NCBI GenBank assembly: GCA_024223125.1
Contig: JAAEOP010000648.1
Location: forward strand, 1 to 17,810
DNA from: Chloroflexota bacterium
Lineage (GTDB): Bacteria; Chloroflexota; Anaerolineae; Promineifilales; Promineifilaceae
Length of the DNA stretch: 17,810 nt
Direction of reading: 5' to 3'
The notes under the pieces were generated by a model. That model was not told where the DNA came from. It saw only the letters and a program-made list of their open reading frames with translations, and made no database searches. Of the stretch, positions 6,523 to 14,023 are shown piece after piece. Positions within the stretch are counted from its first letter, which is position 1. Every line of letters starts with the position of its first letter. Both the position numbers and the translations under genes were made by a program.

Positions 6523-8253
6523 ATGACTACCCAAACCACTCCTACACCTATTCCCGTTGAACCCCGCCAAACTGTACAAGCAACATTTCCAGACGGCCGT
6601 GCTTTTGAAGCCCCGCAAGGTATGCCATTGGAAGCATTTATCAAAGCGGCCGAGTTGGACATCAGCAGCGGCCGTGTTGTGGCGGCTCTTATGAATGGTA
6701 AATTACGTGAACTCGCCGTCCCCTTGCAAAACAATGCCGATCTGGTTCCCGTCACTACTACCAATTCAGATGGTATGCGTATTTACCGCCGCTCTCTAAG
6801 TTTTTTAATGATTGCGGCCGCGGCTGAAATACTGCCCGATCTTTCCATAACTATTTTGCACTCTATGCCCTTTGGCGGTTACTATTGCGAATTCGATGAT
6901 CATTTGGCGACTGAAGATAATCTGACCCAACTGAAAAAAAGAATGCGCGAATTGGTGGAAGCCGATCTATCCATCAACCAGATAAAAATGCCGCTGTCCG
7001 AAGCTCTACAGTTTTTCCGTGATGATGGGAATGAAGAAAAAGCCTCGCTGTTTGCCAAGCGGCGTAAAGATTATCTGACTTTGTATGAATTGAACGGTAA
7101 GCAGGATTATTTTCATGGGTTTATGGTTCCCCGAACCGGTTATTTGGAATTATTTGATCTGCGCCTGTACAGCAATGGTTTTATCATGCAATTTCCCCGC
7201 CGCCACCAGCCCGATCTGTTGCAGCCGTTTGAAGATGCACCGGTTCTGGCGCGTGTTTTTCAAGAATATGATCGGTGGTTGCAAATTATTGGCGTCCCTA
7301 AAGTAGCCACCTTAAATGATGCTTTAGACAGCGGCCGTATTCTGGAAGCTATTTTGTTAGCCGAAGCATTACACCAACGCCAGTTAGCCCTCATTGCTTT
7401 TGAAATTGCCCAGCGGCACACGGCCGTCAAACTGATCCTCATCTCCGGCCCCACTTCCGCCGGGAAAACCACTTTCAGTAAACGTCTGGCCATCCAACTA
7501 ATGGCTCGCGGTATTCGGCCTGTTACCATTGGCATGGACAACTACTTCATCAATCGGGAAAACACCCCTCGTGACGAACATGGGGATTATGATTTTGAAG
7601 TGTTGGAAGCGGTAGATGTACCTTATTTCCAACAGCAGATGCGCCAACTTCTCAATGGCGAAGCTATTATTCAACCCTGCTATAACTTTCATACCGGGCA
7701 GCGCGAAGAAGGCGACCCGCTGGCTATTGGCCCAGATCATGTGCTGCTCATTGAAGGTATTCACGGGCTAAACCCGCGTCTTATAGAGGGCGTTCCCCCA
7801 GAAGCCGTCTACCGTGTTTTCATTTCTGCTTTTACACAACTAAATTTGGATAAACACAACCGTGTCCCTACAACCGACACTCGTTTGCTGCGCCGTATTG
7901 TGCGCGACGCCAACCGCCGTGGCTACACGGCCGCTGACACAATTGCCCGTTGGCCCAGTGTACGCCGTGGCGAAAAGCGACACATCTTCCCCCACCAACA
8001 CAATGCCGATCTCTTTTTTAACTCTGCTCTTGTGTATGAATTGGCGGCTCTAAAACCATTTGCGGAACCGCTGCTGCTGCAAGTGGAACCAGATATGCCG
8101 CAGCGGGTAGAAGCGAACCGTCTGTTGGCATTTTTGCAATGGTTTGATCCCCTGCCACCACATATTCGTGATATTATTCCCGGCGATTCAATTTTACGCG
8201 AATTCATCGGCGGCTCGATTCTGAGTCAGTATGAACCGGAGGGGTATGTGTAG
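6523..8253 (+). CDS. uridine kinase-family nucleoside kinase with N-terminal TGS and ThrRS-like SAD domains
   Basis: A 576-residue fusion. Residues 18-78 form a TGS domain (TFPDGRAFEAPQGMPL). Residues about 84-240 resemble the second additional (editing-type) domain of threonyl-tRNA synthetase (HSMPFGGYYCEFDDH, LKKRMRELVEADLSI). Residues about 300-520 are a P-loop kinase of the uridine kinase/phosphoribulokinase class: Walker A GPTSAGKT at 309-316, MDNYFINRE, a DFEVLEAVD segment and LLIEGIHGLN. It should phosphorylate a nucleoside such as uridine using NTP; the synthetase-like part has no synthetase core and its role is unknown. Such fusions are known in several bacterial groups. Start: ATG 6523 gives a clean TGS start; longer frames would translate the REP-like element. 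The ribosome site is weak (GAAG). Confidence 0.85.
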   Translation: MTTQTTPTPIPVEPRQTVQATFPDGRAFEAPQGMPLEAFIKAAELDISSGRVVAALMNGKLRELAVPLQNNADLVPVTTTNSDGMRIYRRSLSFLMIAAAAEILPDLSITILHSMPFGGYYCEFDDHLATEDNLTQLKKRMRELVEADLSINQIKMPLSEALQFFRDDGNEEKASLFAKRRKDYLTLYELNGKQDYFHGFMVPRTGYLELFDLRLYSNGFIMQFPRRHQPDLLQPFEDAPVLARVFQEYDRWLQIIGVPKVATLNDALDSGRILEAILLAEALHQRQLALIAFEIAQRHTAVKLILISGPTSAGKTTFSKRLAIQLMARGIRPVTIGMDNYFINRENTPRDEHGDYDFEVLEAVDVPYFQQQMRQLLNGEAIIQPCYNFHTGQREEGDPLAIGPDHVLLIEGIHGLNPRLIEGVPPEAVYRVFISAFTQLNLDKHNRVPTTDTRLLRRIVRDANRRGYTAADTIARWPSVRRGEKRHIFPHQHNADLFFNSALVYELAALKPFAEPLLLQVEPDMPQRVEANRLLAFLQWFDPLPPHIRDIIPGDSILREFIGGSILSQYEPEGYV

Positions 8254-8317
8254 CAGTTTTCAGTAAACAGTGTTCACTGTTCAGAGAGCGACGCAGCTGA
8301 AAACTGGACACTGAACC
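8254..8317. repeat. degenerate heptanucleotide repeat, locus 4 (CAGTTTT type), both orientations
   Basis: Units cagtttt, cagtaaa, cagtgtt, cactgtt, cagagag run from 8254. From 8297 the complement appears as ctgaaaa, ctggaca, ctgaacc. CAGTTTTCAG (8254-8263) and CTGAAAACTG (8297-8306) are perfect 10-base inverted arms. It occupies almost the whole 86-base gap between the kinase and permease genes. Confidence 0.7.
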
Positions 8318-8339
8318 CTTTGACCAAGAGGTGTAATAC

Positions 8340-9671
8340 ATGAACGATGATACAAGTTTAGCAAAGGAACGGCCGCACCCAGAAACAGAGTCGGCCGTCG
8401 CTTATTCTCGGCAGGCATGGGGGCAGTTTAGCCAACGAATCAAATCCATCACCCCATCCGCATTAGCCCGCATTTTGTTGGTGATGGGTGGGTTGAGCAT
8501 ATTGGTGTGGCTGGCTAAAGTCACTTGGCCAGCGTTGGCTCCTTTTGCTTTGGGCGCGGCCGTTGCCTATGTGCTTTTACCCGTCGTCAATTGGCTGGAT
8601 CGGTTTTTACCGCGGGCTGTAGCTGTTTTGTTGACGTTGGCGGCCGTATTGCTTGTCATTGGGGTCATCATTGCCCAACTGGCTCCCATCATCAGCGAAC
8701 AAATCAATATTATCTACCAGAACATACCAGATGAGGAAGAACTGGCAGCCATCGAAGCGGATTTGCTATCCCGGCTGGACACACTCCCTGGCCCGACCCG
8801 GATTGCGGCCGAAAATTATTTGCAAGGGCTTGTCAATTCAACCAACAACAATCTGGACGAATATGCTTCTAATATGGTGGATATTACAGTTTCGGCCGTT
8901 ACAAGCCTGATTAACACAATTGGTTTTGTGCTGGGCTTCTTGGTTATCCCTGCCTGGCTGTTGGATGTGTTGCGCGACAATGACAGTGGAATTCAGGTCG
9001 CAGATAGGGCGCTGCCCGGCTGGCTGCGCCCTGATTTTTGGGCTATCGTGCGTATTATTGACCGGCCGTTTCGCGCTTTTTTACAGGGACAAGTCGTTCT
9101 GGCGATTGCGGCCGGCGTAGGTATCTTTTTAGGGGCTTCTGTATTAGAAGTCGTGCAAGATATAACGTACCGTTACAAATTGCTAGCCGTATTAATTGTG
9201 GTTTTTTTCCAGCTTATTCCCATCATCGGCCCCATTGTGTCCGGCATTATTCTGATTTTGTTGGCGTTGCTGCTGGGAACTCCCCAAGGAGCGCTGATTG
9301 TGCTGCTTTTACATATCGGGGTACAGATGTTGGTGAACACGTTTGTAGCCCCATCCGTTGAACGCCGATTTGTAAACATTCATCCGGCGCTGCTGGTGAT
9401 GGTCATTGTGTTGTTGAGTGAGTTTGGCTTGATTTGGATTATGTTTGCGGCGCCGATCACGGCCGTTATTCGAGATTTATACCGCTATGTTTACGGCCGT
9501 GTCAGCGACCCACCTTTACCTGCCGGCGCTCTGCCCGGCGAACCAATGCGAATCTTACCGCATAGCACCCTGTTCTCCCCCTTCGTCCCCGCCCAAAAAG
9601 AAAGAGTTCCCCTTACATACCGGCGTATTCAAAATCATCGTCGTTCTCGTACCCAACAACAGGAGATATAA
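8340..9671 (+). CDS. AI-2E family (PerM-like) membrane permease
   Basis: Polytopic inner-membrane protein of 443 residues, of the AI-2E/PerM family (export or exchange of small molecules; substrate generally unproven, AI-2 only for TqsA). Hydrophobic segments are near 41-58, 64-85, 91-115, 185-212 and 245-265, with several more from about 275 to 380. The hallmark C-terminal part shows PIIGPIVSGI, a LALLLGTPQGAL stretch and VAPSVERRFVNIHPALLVMVIVL. A cytoplasmic loop of about 70 residues lies between segments 3 and 4. The N-terminal 40 and C-terminal 50 residues are polar and variable. Start: ATG 8340 with AAGAGGTG upstream. The SPFH gene begins 3 bases after its stop, so co-translation is likely. 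Confidence 0.9.
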   Translation: MNDDTSLAKERPHPETESAVAYSRQAWGQFSQRIKSITPSALARILLVMGGLSILVWLAKVTWPALAPFALGAAVAYVLLPVVNWLDRFLPRAVAVLLTLAAVLLVIGVIIAQLAPIISEQINIIYQNIPDEEELAAIEADLLSRLDTLPGPTRIAAENYLQGLVNSTNNNLDEYASNMVDITVSAVTSLINTIGFVLGFLVIPAWLLDVLRDNDSGIQVADRALPGWLRPDFWAIVRIIDRPFRAFLQGQVVLAIAAGVGIFLGASVLEVVQDITYRYKLLAVLIVVFFQLIPIIGPIVSGIILILLALLLGTPQGALIVLLLHIGVQMLVNTFVAPSVERRFVNIHPALLVMVIVLLSEFGLIWIMFAAPITAVIRDLYRYVYGRVSDPPLPAGALPGEPMRILPHSTLFSPFVPAQKERVPLTYRRIQNHRRSRTQQQEI

Positions 9672-9674
9672 CCC

Positions 9675-10841
9675 ATGCCAGATGAAACTTTAACCACGCC
9701 AGCAACTTATACACAGTTAACCCAGGCTCGTGTCCCTTTAGAGGATGCGGCCGATGCCTTTTCAACACGAGACGCCAACGACCGTATTCCCATCATCCTG
9801 ATTCCCCAACATCTGAACCGCATTCGCAACGAACTGATCTTAATAGCCATCGTTCTGTTGGGTGTTACTCTATTCGCTGCCTTTTTCATGAATAATGGGG
9901 CGTTAGCAGCAGGCGCTGGGCTGCTGGCTGTCTTGTTCCTCATTCTGGGTGTCTACCGATCCTTTATTGTCCGCGTACCAGAAGGGGTTAATGCACTATT
10001 GATGCGTGGCGGCCGTTACACTAAAACCATCGGCAGCGGCACACAGATTTTGCCTCCCTGGATTGTCATTTCCCATCTGGTGACAACCCGTGAAATTCCC
10101 TTTGATGTCCCCCTTGTCGAATCCCCAACCAAAAATAATGTACGCGCCAATGTAGATACGCTCATGACCTTCCGCATTACCGACCCCTACAAATTTGTGT
10201 ACAACATTTCTGCCAATGATTTTGACCATGTATTCCAGGCCGCCTGCCAGGATGGTTTGCGCTCAACAGTACGCCGTATTACTTCAGAACAGGTACTAGA
10301 TTTGAAGAAGGCAGATTTGGTGGATGTGGTGGAAATGCTGAGTACGGCCGTAGACAGTTACGGCGTCAGTGTGACCAACATCAATGTCACCTATGCCCAA
10401 CCGCCGGCCGAATTTATGCAGTCACAAGAAGCCCGCCAACTGGCAATATTGCAGCAAAAAGAGCAAGAAGAACGACAGCGATTAGCCCAACACCGCCAGA
10501 CAGATGCGGACGCACTGGCTCGCCAAAAAGTTATTGCCAACGTCGAACGGGAAAAGGAAAATCTACAACGAGATTATCAAACTGCGGAAGCGCAACATCA
10601 TATTATTGAATTGGAAGCCAAAGCGGAAGCATTACGACTGGCAAAACTACAAGAGCGGTTGGAAAATTATCCCCAGGCGGCCGAATTCGACGTGGAAACC
10701 AACAAACTAGAAATTGCCCGCGCCCTGGCCGGCAACACCCGCGCCATGCTGCAAATTGGTCAAGCCGATGATATTGTACGCGCTTTTGTCATGCGCGATA
10801 TTTTGCAGGATATTCCCCAAACGGCCGATAACGGAGAGTAA
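9675..10841 (+). CDS. SPFH/band-7 domain protein (flotillin/stomatin-like)
   Basis: Membrane scaffold-type protein, 388 residues. A polar N-terminus is followed by two hydrophobic segments (about 53-71 and 76-94). The SPFH domain covers about 95-245 (VPEGVNALLMRGGRY, then VTTREIPFDVPLVESPTKNNVRANVD as in band-7 proteins, split here at about 138-161). A charged coiled coil runs from 250 to 335, and a helical tail ends near 388. Such proteins form cage-like oligomers at the membrane and organise lipids or proteases; the partner here is plausibly the permease encoded just before it (3-base gap). Start: ATG 9675 with AGGAGA at about 9660-9665. It lacks NfeD or FtsH neighbours. Last gene of the plus-strand run; an inverted repeat follows. 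Confidence 0.9.
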   Translation: MPDETLTTPATYTQLTQARVPLEDAADAFSTRDANDRIPIILIPQHLNRIRNELILIAIVLLGVTLFAAFFMNNGALAAGAGLLAVLFLILGVYRSFIVRVPEGVNALLMRGGRYTKTIGSGTQILPPWIVISHLVTTREIPFDVPLVESPTKNNVRANVDTLMTFRITDPYKFVYNISANDFDHVFQAACQDGLRSTVRRITSEQVLDLKKADLVDVVEMLSTAVDSYGVSVTNINVTYAQPPAEFMQSQEARQLAILQQKEQEERQRLAQHRQTDADALARQKVIANVEREKENLQRDYQTAEAQHHIIELEAKAEALRLAKLQERLENYPQAAEFDVETNKLEIARALAGNTRAMLQIGQADDIVRAFVMRDILQDIPQTADNGE

Positions 10842-10849
10842 CTGGCAAG

Positions 10850-10905
10850 AGACCGGCGAGGTTTTTTGGCCATCCTTGCAAAAACAGTAGACGCCTCGCA
10901 GGTCT
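10850..10905. repeat. 56-bp inverted repeat, AGACC/GGTCT family, copy 2
   Basis: AGACCGGCGAGG (10850-10861) pairs with CCTCGCAGGTCT (10894-10905), 11 of 12 bases, around a 32-base interval holding a T-run and an A-run. It sits exactly between the convergent SPFH and OsmC genes. The OsmC stop (TAG) overlaps the right arm end. It could serve as a bidirectional terminator. Confidence 0.7.
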
Positions 10906-11335
10906 AAATAATTTCAAAACTGTGGCTTAATTCCGCCACGCCGCGAACTGTTGCTGCCACAGAACAATATTTCTCTTCCGAAAGTTTTATCGCCCGTGCC
11001 ACCTTTTTGGGATCAAGCTCATCCCCTTCTATCACATAATGTTGGTGAATCTCTATAAATTGATAGGGTGGCTCTGAGGCGTTCGTCCCTTCAACATTTA
11101 CGTAAAGGTTGGTTAATTTTTGTCGCTGCCGCTTCAATATCATGACAACATCATAAGCAGAACAAGAAGCCAGACTTACCAATAGCAAATCTGACGGCTT
11201 CATCGCCTTCCATTCCTGCCACTCCTGGTTTTCATCATCAGGCCAGGAGCCAGTCATTAAAACGTGCCCAAATGAATCACGCCCCATAAACATTTGGCTG
11301 TTCTGTCCAGCCCATTTAACAGCTACATTACTCAT
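10904..11335 (-). CDS. OsmC/Ohr-family protein
   Basis: OsmC-family proteins reduce organic hydroperoxides using two cysteines. Both are visible: Cys58 in [17 protein letters not shown] and Cys124 in [12 protein letters not shown]. The 143-residue length fits. Within the family it looks closer to the OsmC/YhfA-like group than to Ohr, but this is not certain. I chose the ATG complementary to 11333-11335 because AAGGAG lies about 8 bases upstream; the frame opens 8 codons earlier, but that would bury the ribosome site. Just upstream is the stop of a small membrane or secreted protein 14 bases away, so the two genes are probably coupled. Confidence 0.9.
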   Translation of the reverse strand: MSNVAVKWAGQNSQMFMGRDSFGHVLMTGSWPDDENQEWQEWKAMKPSDLLLVSLASCSAYDVVMILKRQRQKLTNLYVNVEGTNASEPPYQFIEIHQHYVIEGDELDPKKVARAIKLSEEKYCSVAATVRGVAELSHSFEII

Positions 11336-11349
11336 CTCGTCATCTCCTT

Positions 11350-11694
11350 TTACCTGCAACTATCAGCCTTAACCGGAAGTGGCGCCCTAGTTTGGGGATC
11401 AAAACATTGGCAGAAGCTTGTATTCTGGTCGGCTGTTCTCCCTTCCCAAAACAGGTAAGTGATGCTGATTTTGGTACAGTTAGATTCACTCAGCATCGGC
11501 CGTGCCAATTCCAGCCCAATTCCATCACTGTCCTCTCCCCGCACCAGGAAGAAACGTACATGGCTGCCGGAATTACCTCCTAGTTGAATCTGCTCCCGCA
11601 TGGCCAATGTAAAGGCAAATGTGGGAAAACAGATAATCATCAACCAGAAAATGACAAAAAGGAGATAAGCAAAGCGGCGCAGCCAGCGTTTCAT
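11350..11694 (-). CDS. small secreted or membrane-anchored hypothetical protein, 114 aa
   Basis: Not recognised. It opens with [23 protein letters not shown]: basic residues followed by a hydrophobic stretch (about 8-30), a signal peptide or single anchor. The remaining 80 or so residues are polar, with cysteines near the end (SNCTKI, FCQCFD, DSCR), suggesting a small extracytoplasmic disulfide-bonded domain. It has no clear ribosome site at the ATG (11692-11694). Its TAA is immediately followed by the AAGGAG of the OsmC gene, which argues for a real two-gene unit. The only nearby promoter-like pair is weak (TTGACC at 11752-11757 on the minus strand, in the loop of the adjacent inverted repeat). 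Confidence 0.55.
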   Translation of the reverse strand: MKRWLRRFAYLLFVIFWLMIICFPTFAFTLAMREQIQLGGNSGSHVRFFLVRGEDSDGIGLELARPMLSESNCTKISITYLFWEGRTADQNTSFCQCFDPQTRAPLPVKADSCR

Positions 11695-11709
11695 TTTAGG
11701 ATATCGTTT

Positions 11710-11772
11710 AGACCTGCGAGGTTTTTACCTAACAAGAGTGACAAAAATTTCGGTCAAAAACTTCGCAGGTCT
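11710..11772. repeat. 63-bp inverted repeat, AGACC/GGTCT family, copy 3
   Basis: AGACCTGCGAGGTTTTT (11710-11726) pairs with AAAAACTTCGCAGGTCT (11756-11772), 16 of 17 bases with the exception compatible with G-U pairing, around a 29-base loop. It is directly downstream of the glucan phosphorylase stop (5 bases) and so may terminate its transcript. It closely matches copy 2. Confidence 0.75.
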
Positions 11773-11777
11773 CCATT

Positions 11778-13907
11778 TTAGCGGCTATTCATCGCTTTAA
11801 TGTAAAGTTCAGTGGTATATTCTTTTACCATGCGCTGTGTGCTAAACAGGGGGGCGCTAGATCGGATTGTCTCCCGCATAATTTCTACCCAACCTCGCGG
11901 AATACCGTCTCGATCGCGGCCGTAATACAGTGGCACAATCTCATCTTCCAACAACTGGTAAATAGAATTGGCGTCAAAATCATCCTGAGCTTCATGGTTG
12001 TCAAATTCCCGTTCATCCCCAATAGTCCAGCCATTGGCGCCGTTATACCCTTCAACCCACCAGCCATCCAAAATACTCAAATTCGGCACCCCATTCAACG
12101 CCGCCTTCATACCACTTGTTCCACTGGCCTCGCGTGGGCGGCGGGGATTATTCAGCCACACATCCACTCCTTGTGTCAAATAGCGGGCCATGTGCATATT
12201 ATAATCTTCAATAAACGCCACCCGGCCGCCAAGCTGATTATGTTTAGCCAAATTATAAATATGCTGAATCAACGACTTCCCAGGCTCATCGGCCGGATGT
12301 GCTTTACCGGCAAAAATAATTTGCACCGGCCGGTGGGAATCTAAAAGAATCTGTTGTAAACGTTCCAGGTCACGGAAAATAAGATTGGCTCGTTTGTACG
12401 TGGCAAAACGACGGGCAAAACCAATCGTCAAAGCTTCAGGATCAAGCAAAGTGCCCCCCGTTAATACCTGCGTGGGATCATTCGTTCCATCTATCCAACG
12501 CTGCCGCACCTGTTGGCGCAAATAGCTCATTAGCTTGCGCTTAAGGATCTGATGAATATCCCATAATTCCTTATCCGGCATATCTATCAAACGTCGCCAG
12601 ACCACAGAACCATCATGTTCATCTCGCCATTTAGATTCCATGTATTTATCAAGAGCATTACTCAACTCACTGGAAATCCAGGTTGGCACATGAACGCCAT
12701 TGGTAATAGACGTGATAGGCACATCGGCAACATTTTCACTCCCCCATACTTCTTGCCACATTTCGCGGGAGATACGGCCGTGTAACTGACTCACACCATT
12801 AGACAAACCAGACTGGCGTAACGCCAACACCGTCATATTAAATGCCGTTCCCCAAGATTCCTGATGTTCCCCCATGCTCAGAAAATGTTGACGGTCAATC
12901 CCCATCTTATCCCAGAAACCATTAAAATATTGCTCCACCATCTGGAAACCAAACGCATCATGGCCGGCCGGAACAGGGGTATGCGTCGTAAAAACCGTCT
13001 GCTGCTTAACACGTTCCGCTGCCTGTTCAAAAGACATGCCCTCAGAAACATACTCGTGTATCAATTCCAAAAGCAGAAAAGCAGAATGACCTTCATTCAT
13101 ATGCCAAGCATCAGGCTGAATACCCAGTTTGCGTAACATACGCACACCGCCAATGCCCAGCATAATTTCCTGGCGAATACGTGTTTCACTATCTCCAGAA
13201 TAAAGTCTGGCCGACAATTCCCGATCCCAAGGTTCATTCTCATCCACATCCGTATCCAGCAAATACAGCGGATTTCGCCCCACACGAATATGCCAGATGC
13301 GGACAAACACCTCACGGCCGGCCAGATTAACACTAATCTTTTGTTCCTGGCCCGCGTCATCCAAAACCAGTGAAATCGGTGTGCTGCCTAAATCCATTTG
13401 TTGGTAAACAGCCTCTTGCCACCCGTGCGAAGGAATACGCTGCCGGAAATAACCTTGCGGGTACATAAAGCCCACACCCACAAAAGGTAAACCTAAATCA
13501 CTGGCCTCTTTGGCATGATCACCAGATAAAATTCCTAAACCACCTGAATAAATAGGCAGCGAGTTGTGCAAACCAAATTCAAATGAAAAATAAGCAATTG
13601 TTTTATCCTTCAAATCTGGATAGGTGGTGTGAAACCAAGAATGTCCGTTCGCCATTTCGCGGTCATACAGCATCATTGCTTTTTTGTAGCGGCGAATAAA
13701 CACCGTATCTTTTACCACTTCTTCAAGGCGAGCAGGGCTGATTTGTTGTAACATTTGCACCGGATTGTGCAATGTCCGCCGCCAAAGCGGGTAATCAAGT
13801 CTGCGAAAAAGTTCACGGGCATCAGGGGTCCAACTCCACCACAGGTTATAAGCCAGCTCAACCAGACGGTTTATTTTCTGGGGGAGTTTCTCTTCTAAAG
13901 GGATCAT
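11778..13907 (-). CDS. glgP: alpha-glucan (glycogen/maltodextrin) phosphorylase, GT35
   Basis: Releases glucose-1-phosphate from alpha-1,4-glucans using phosphate and PLP; cytoplasmic. The 709-residue product matches the shorter bacterial/archaeal phosphorylase branch. Signatures in order: LAYNLWWSW near residue 20, SFEFGLHNSLPIYSGGLGILSGDH, WHMNEGHSAF, FTTHTPVPAGHD, TNGVHVPTW, GFARRFATYKRA, IIFAGKAHPADEPGK, and EASGTSGMKAALNG with the PLP lysine at about K601. I place the start at the ATG complementary to 13905-13907 with GAGGAA upstream, because family members begin LEEKLPQKINRLVELAYN. The frame opens 23 codons further, at a TTG without a ribosome site. A promoter and palindrome lie upstream. 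Neighbouring genes are not glycogen genes, so it is solitary. Confidence 0.95.
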   Translation of the reverse strand: MIPLEEKLPQKINRLVELAYNLWWSWTPDARELFRRLDYPLWRRTLHNPVQMLQQISPARLEEVVKDTVFIRRYKKAMMLYDREMANGHSWFHTTYPDLKDKTIAYFSFEFGLHNSLPIYSGGLGILSGDHAKEASDLGLPFVGVGFMYPQGYFRQRIPSHGWQEAVYQQMDLGSTPISLVLDDAGQEQKISVNLAGREVFVRIWHIRVGRNPLYLLDTDVDENEPWDRELSARLYSGDSETRIRQEIMLGIGGVRMLRKLGIQPDAWHMNEGHSAFLLLELIHEYVSEGMSFEQAAERVKQQTVFTTHTPVPAGHDAFGFQMVEQYFNGFWDKMGIDRQHFLSMGEHQESWGTAFNMTVLALRQSGLSNGVSQLHGRISREMWQEVWGSENVADVPITSITNGVHVPTWISSELSNALDKYMESKWRDEHDGSVVWRRLIDMPDKELWDIHQILKRKLMSYLRQQVRQRWIDGTNDPTQVLTGGTLLDPEALTIGFARRFATYKRANLIFRDLERLQQILLDSHRPVQIIFAGKAHPADEPGKSLIQHIYNLAKHNQLGGRVAFIEDYNMHMARYLTQGVDVWLNNPRRPREASGTSGMKAALNGVPNLSILDGWWVEGYNGANGWTIGDEREFDNHEAQDDFDANSIYQLLEDEIVPLYYGRDRDGIPRGWVEIMRETIRSSAPLFSTQRMVKEYTTELYIKAMNSR

Positions 13908-13963
13908 ATTTTTATTCCTCAGTTCGTTATCTTTTTTAATTTTCACTCCAAAGTCAAGCGACA

Positions 13964-13977
13964 GTTGATACATCAAC
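13964..13977. promoter_or_regulatory. palindrome downstream of the glgP promoter, possible operator
   Basis: GTTGAT (13964-13969) and ATCAAC (13972-13977) are perfect arms around AC. It lies about 10-20 bases after the predicted transcription start of glgP, a typical place for a repressor site. No regulator gene is in the window. Confidence 0.35.
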
Positions 13978-13992
13978 CATTTATCAAATCAT

Positions 13993-14023
13993 ATTATAGC
14001 ATGATAAGCATTTAGCAATCAAT
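13993..14023 (-). promoter_or_regulatory. putative extended -10 promoter for glgP
   Basis: On the minus strand TGCTATAAT (complement of 13993-14001) is a perfect -10 with an upstream TG. TTGATT at 14018-14023 is a possible -35, but 19 bases away. The resulting leader to the ATG at 13907 would be about 80 bases. Confidence 0.5.

Noticed and set aside
11994..12344. Plus-strand open frame of 116 residues inside glgP
   Set aside because: It is antisense to the highly conserved active-site half of the phosphorylase; the coding strand is certain.
13908..13976. TTG/ATG start 23 codons upstream for glgP
   Set aside because: No ribosome site, lies almost at the predicted transcription start, covers the palindrome, and is not part of the family N-terminus.
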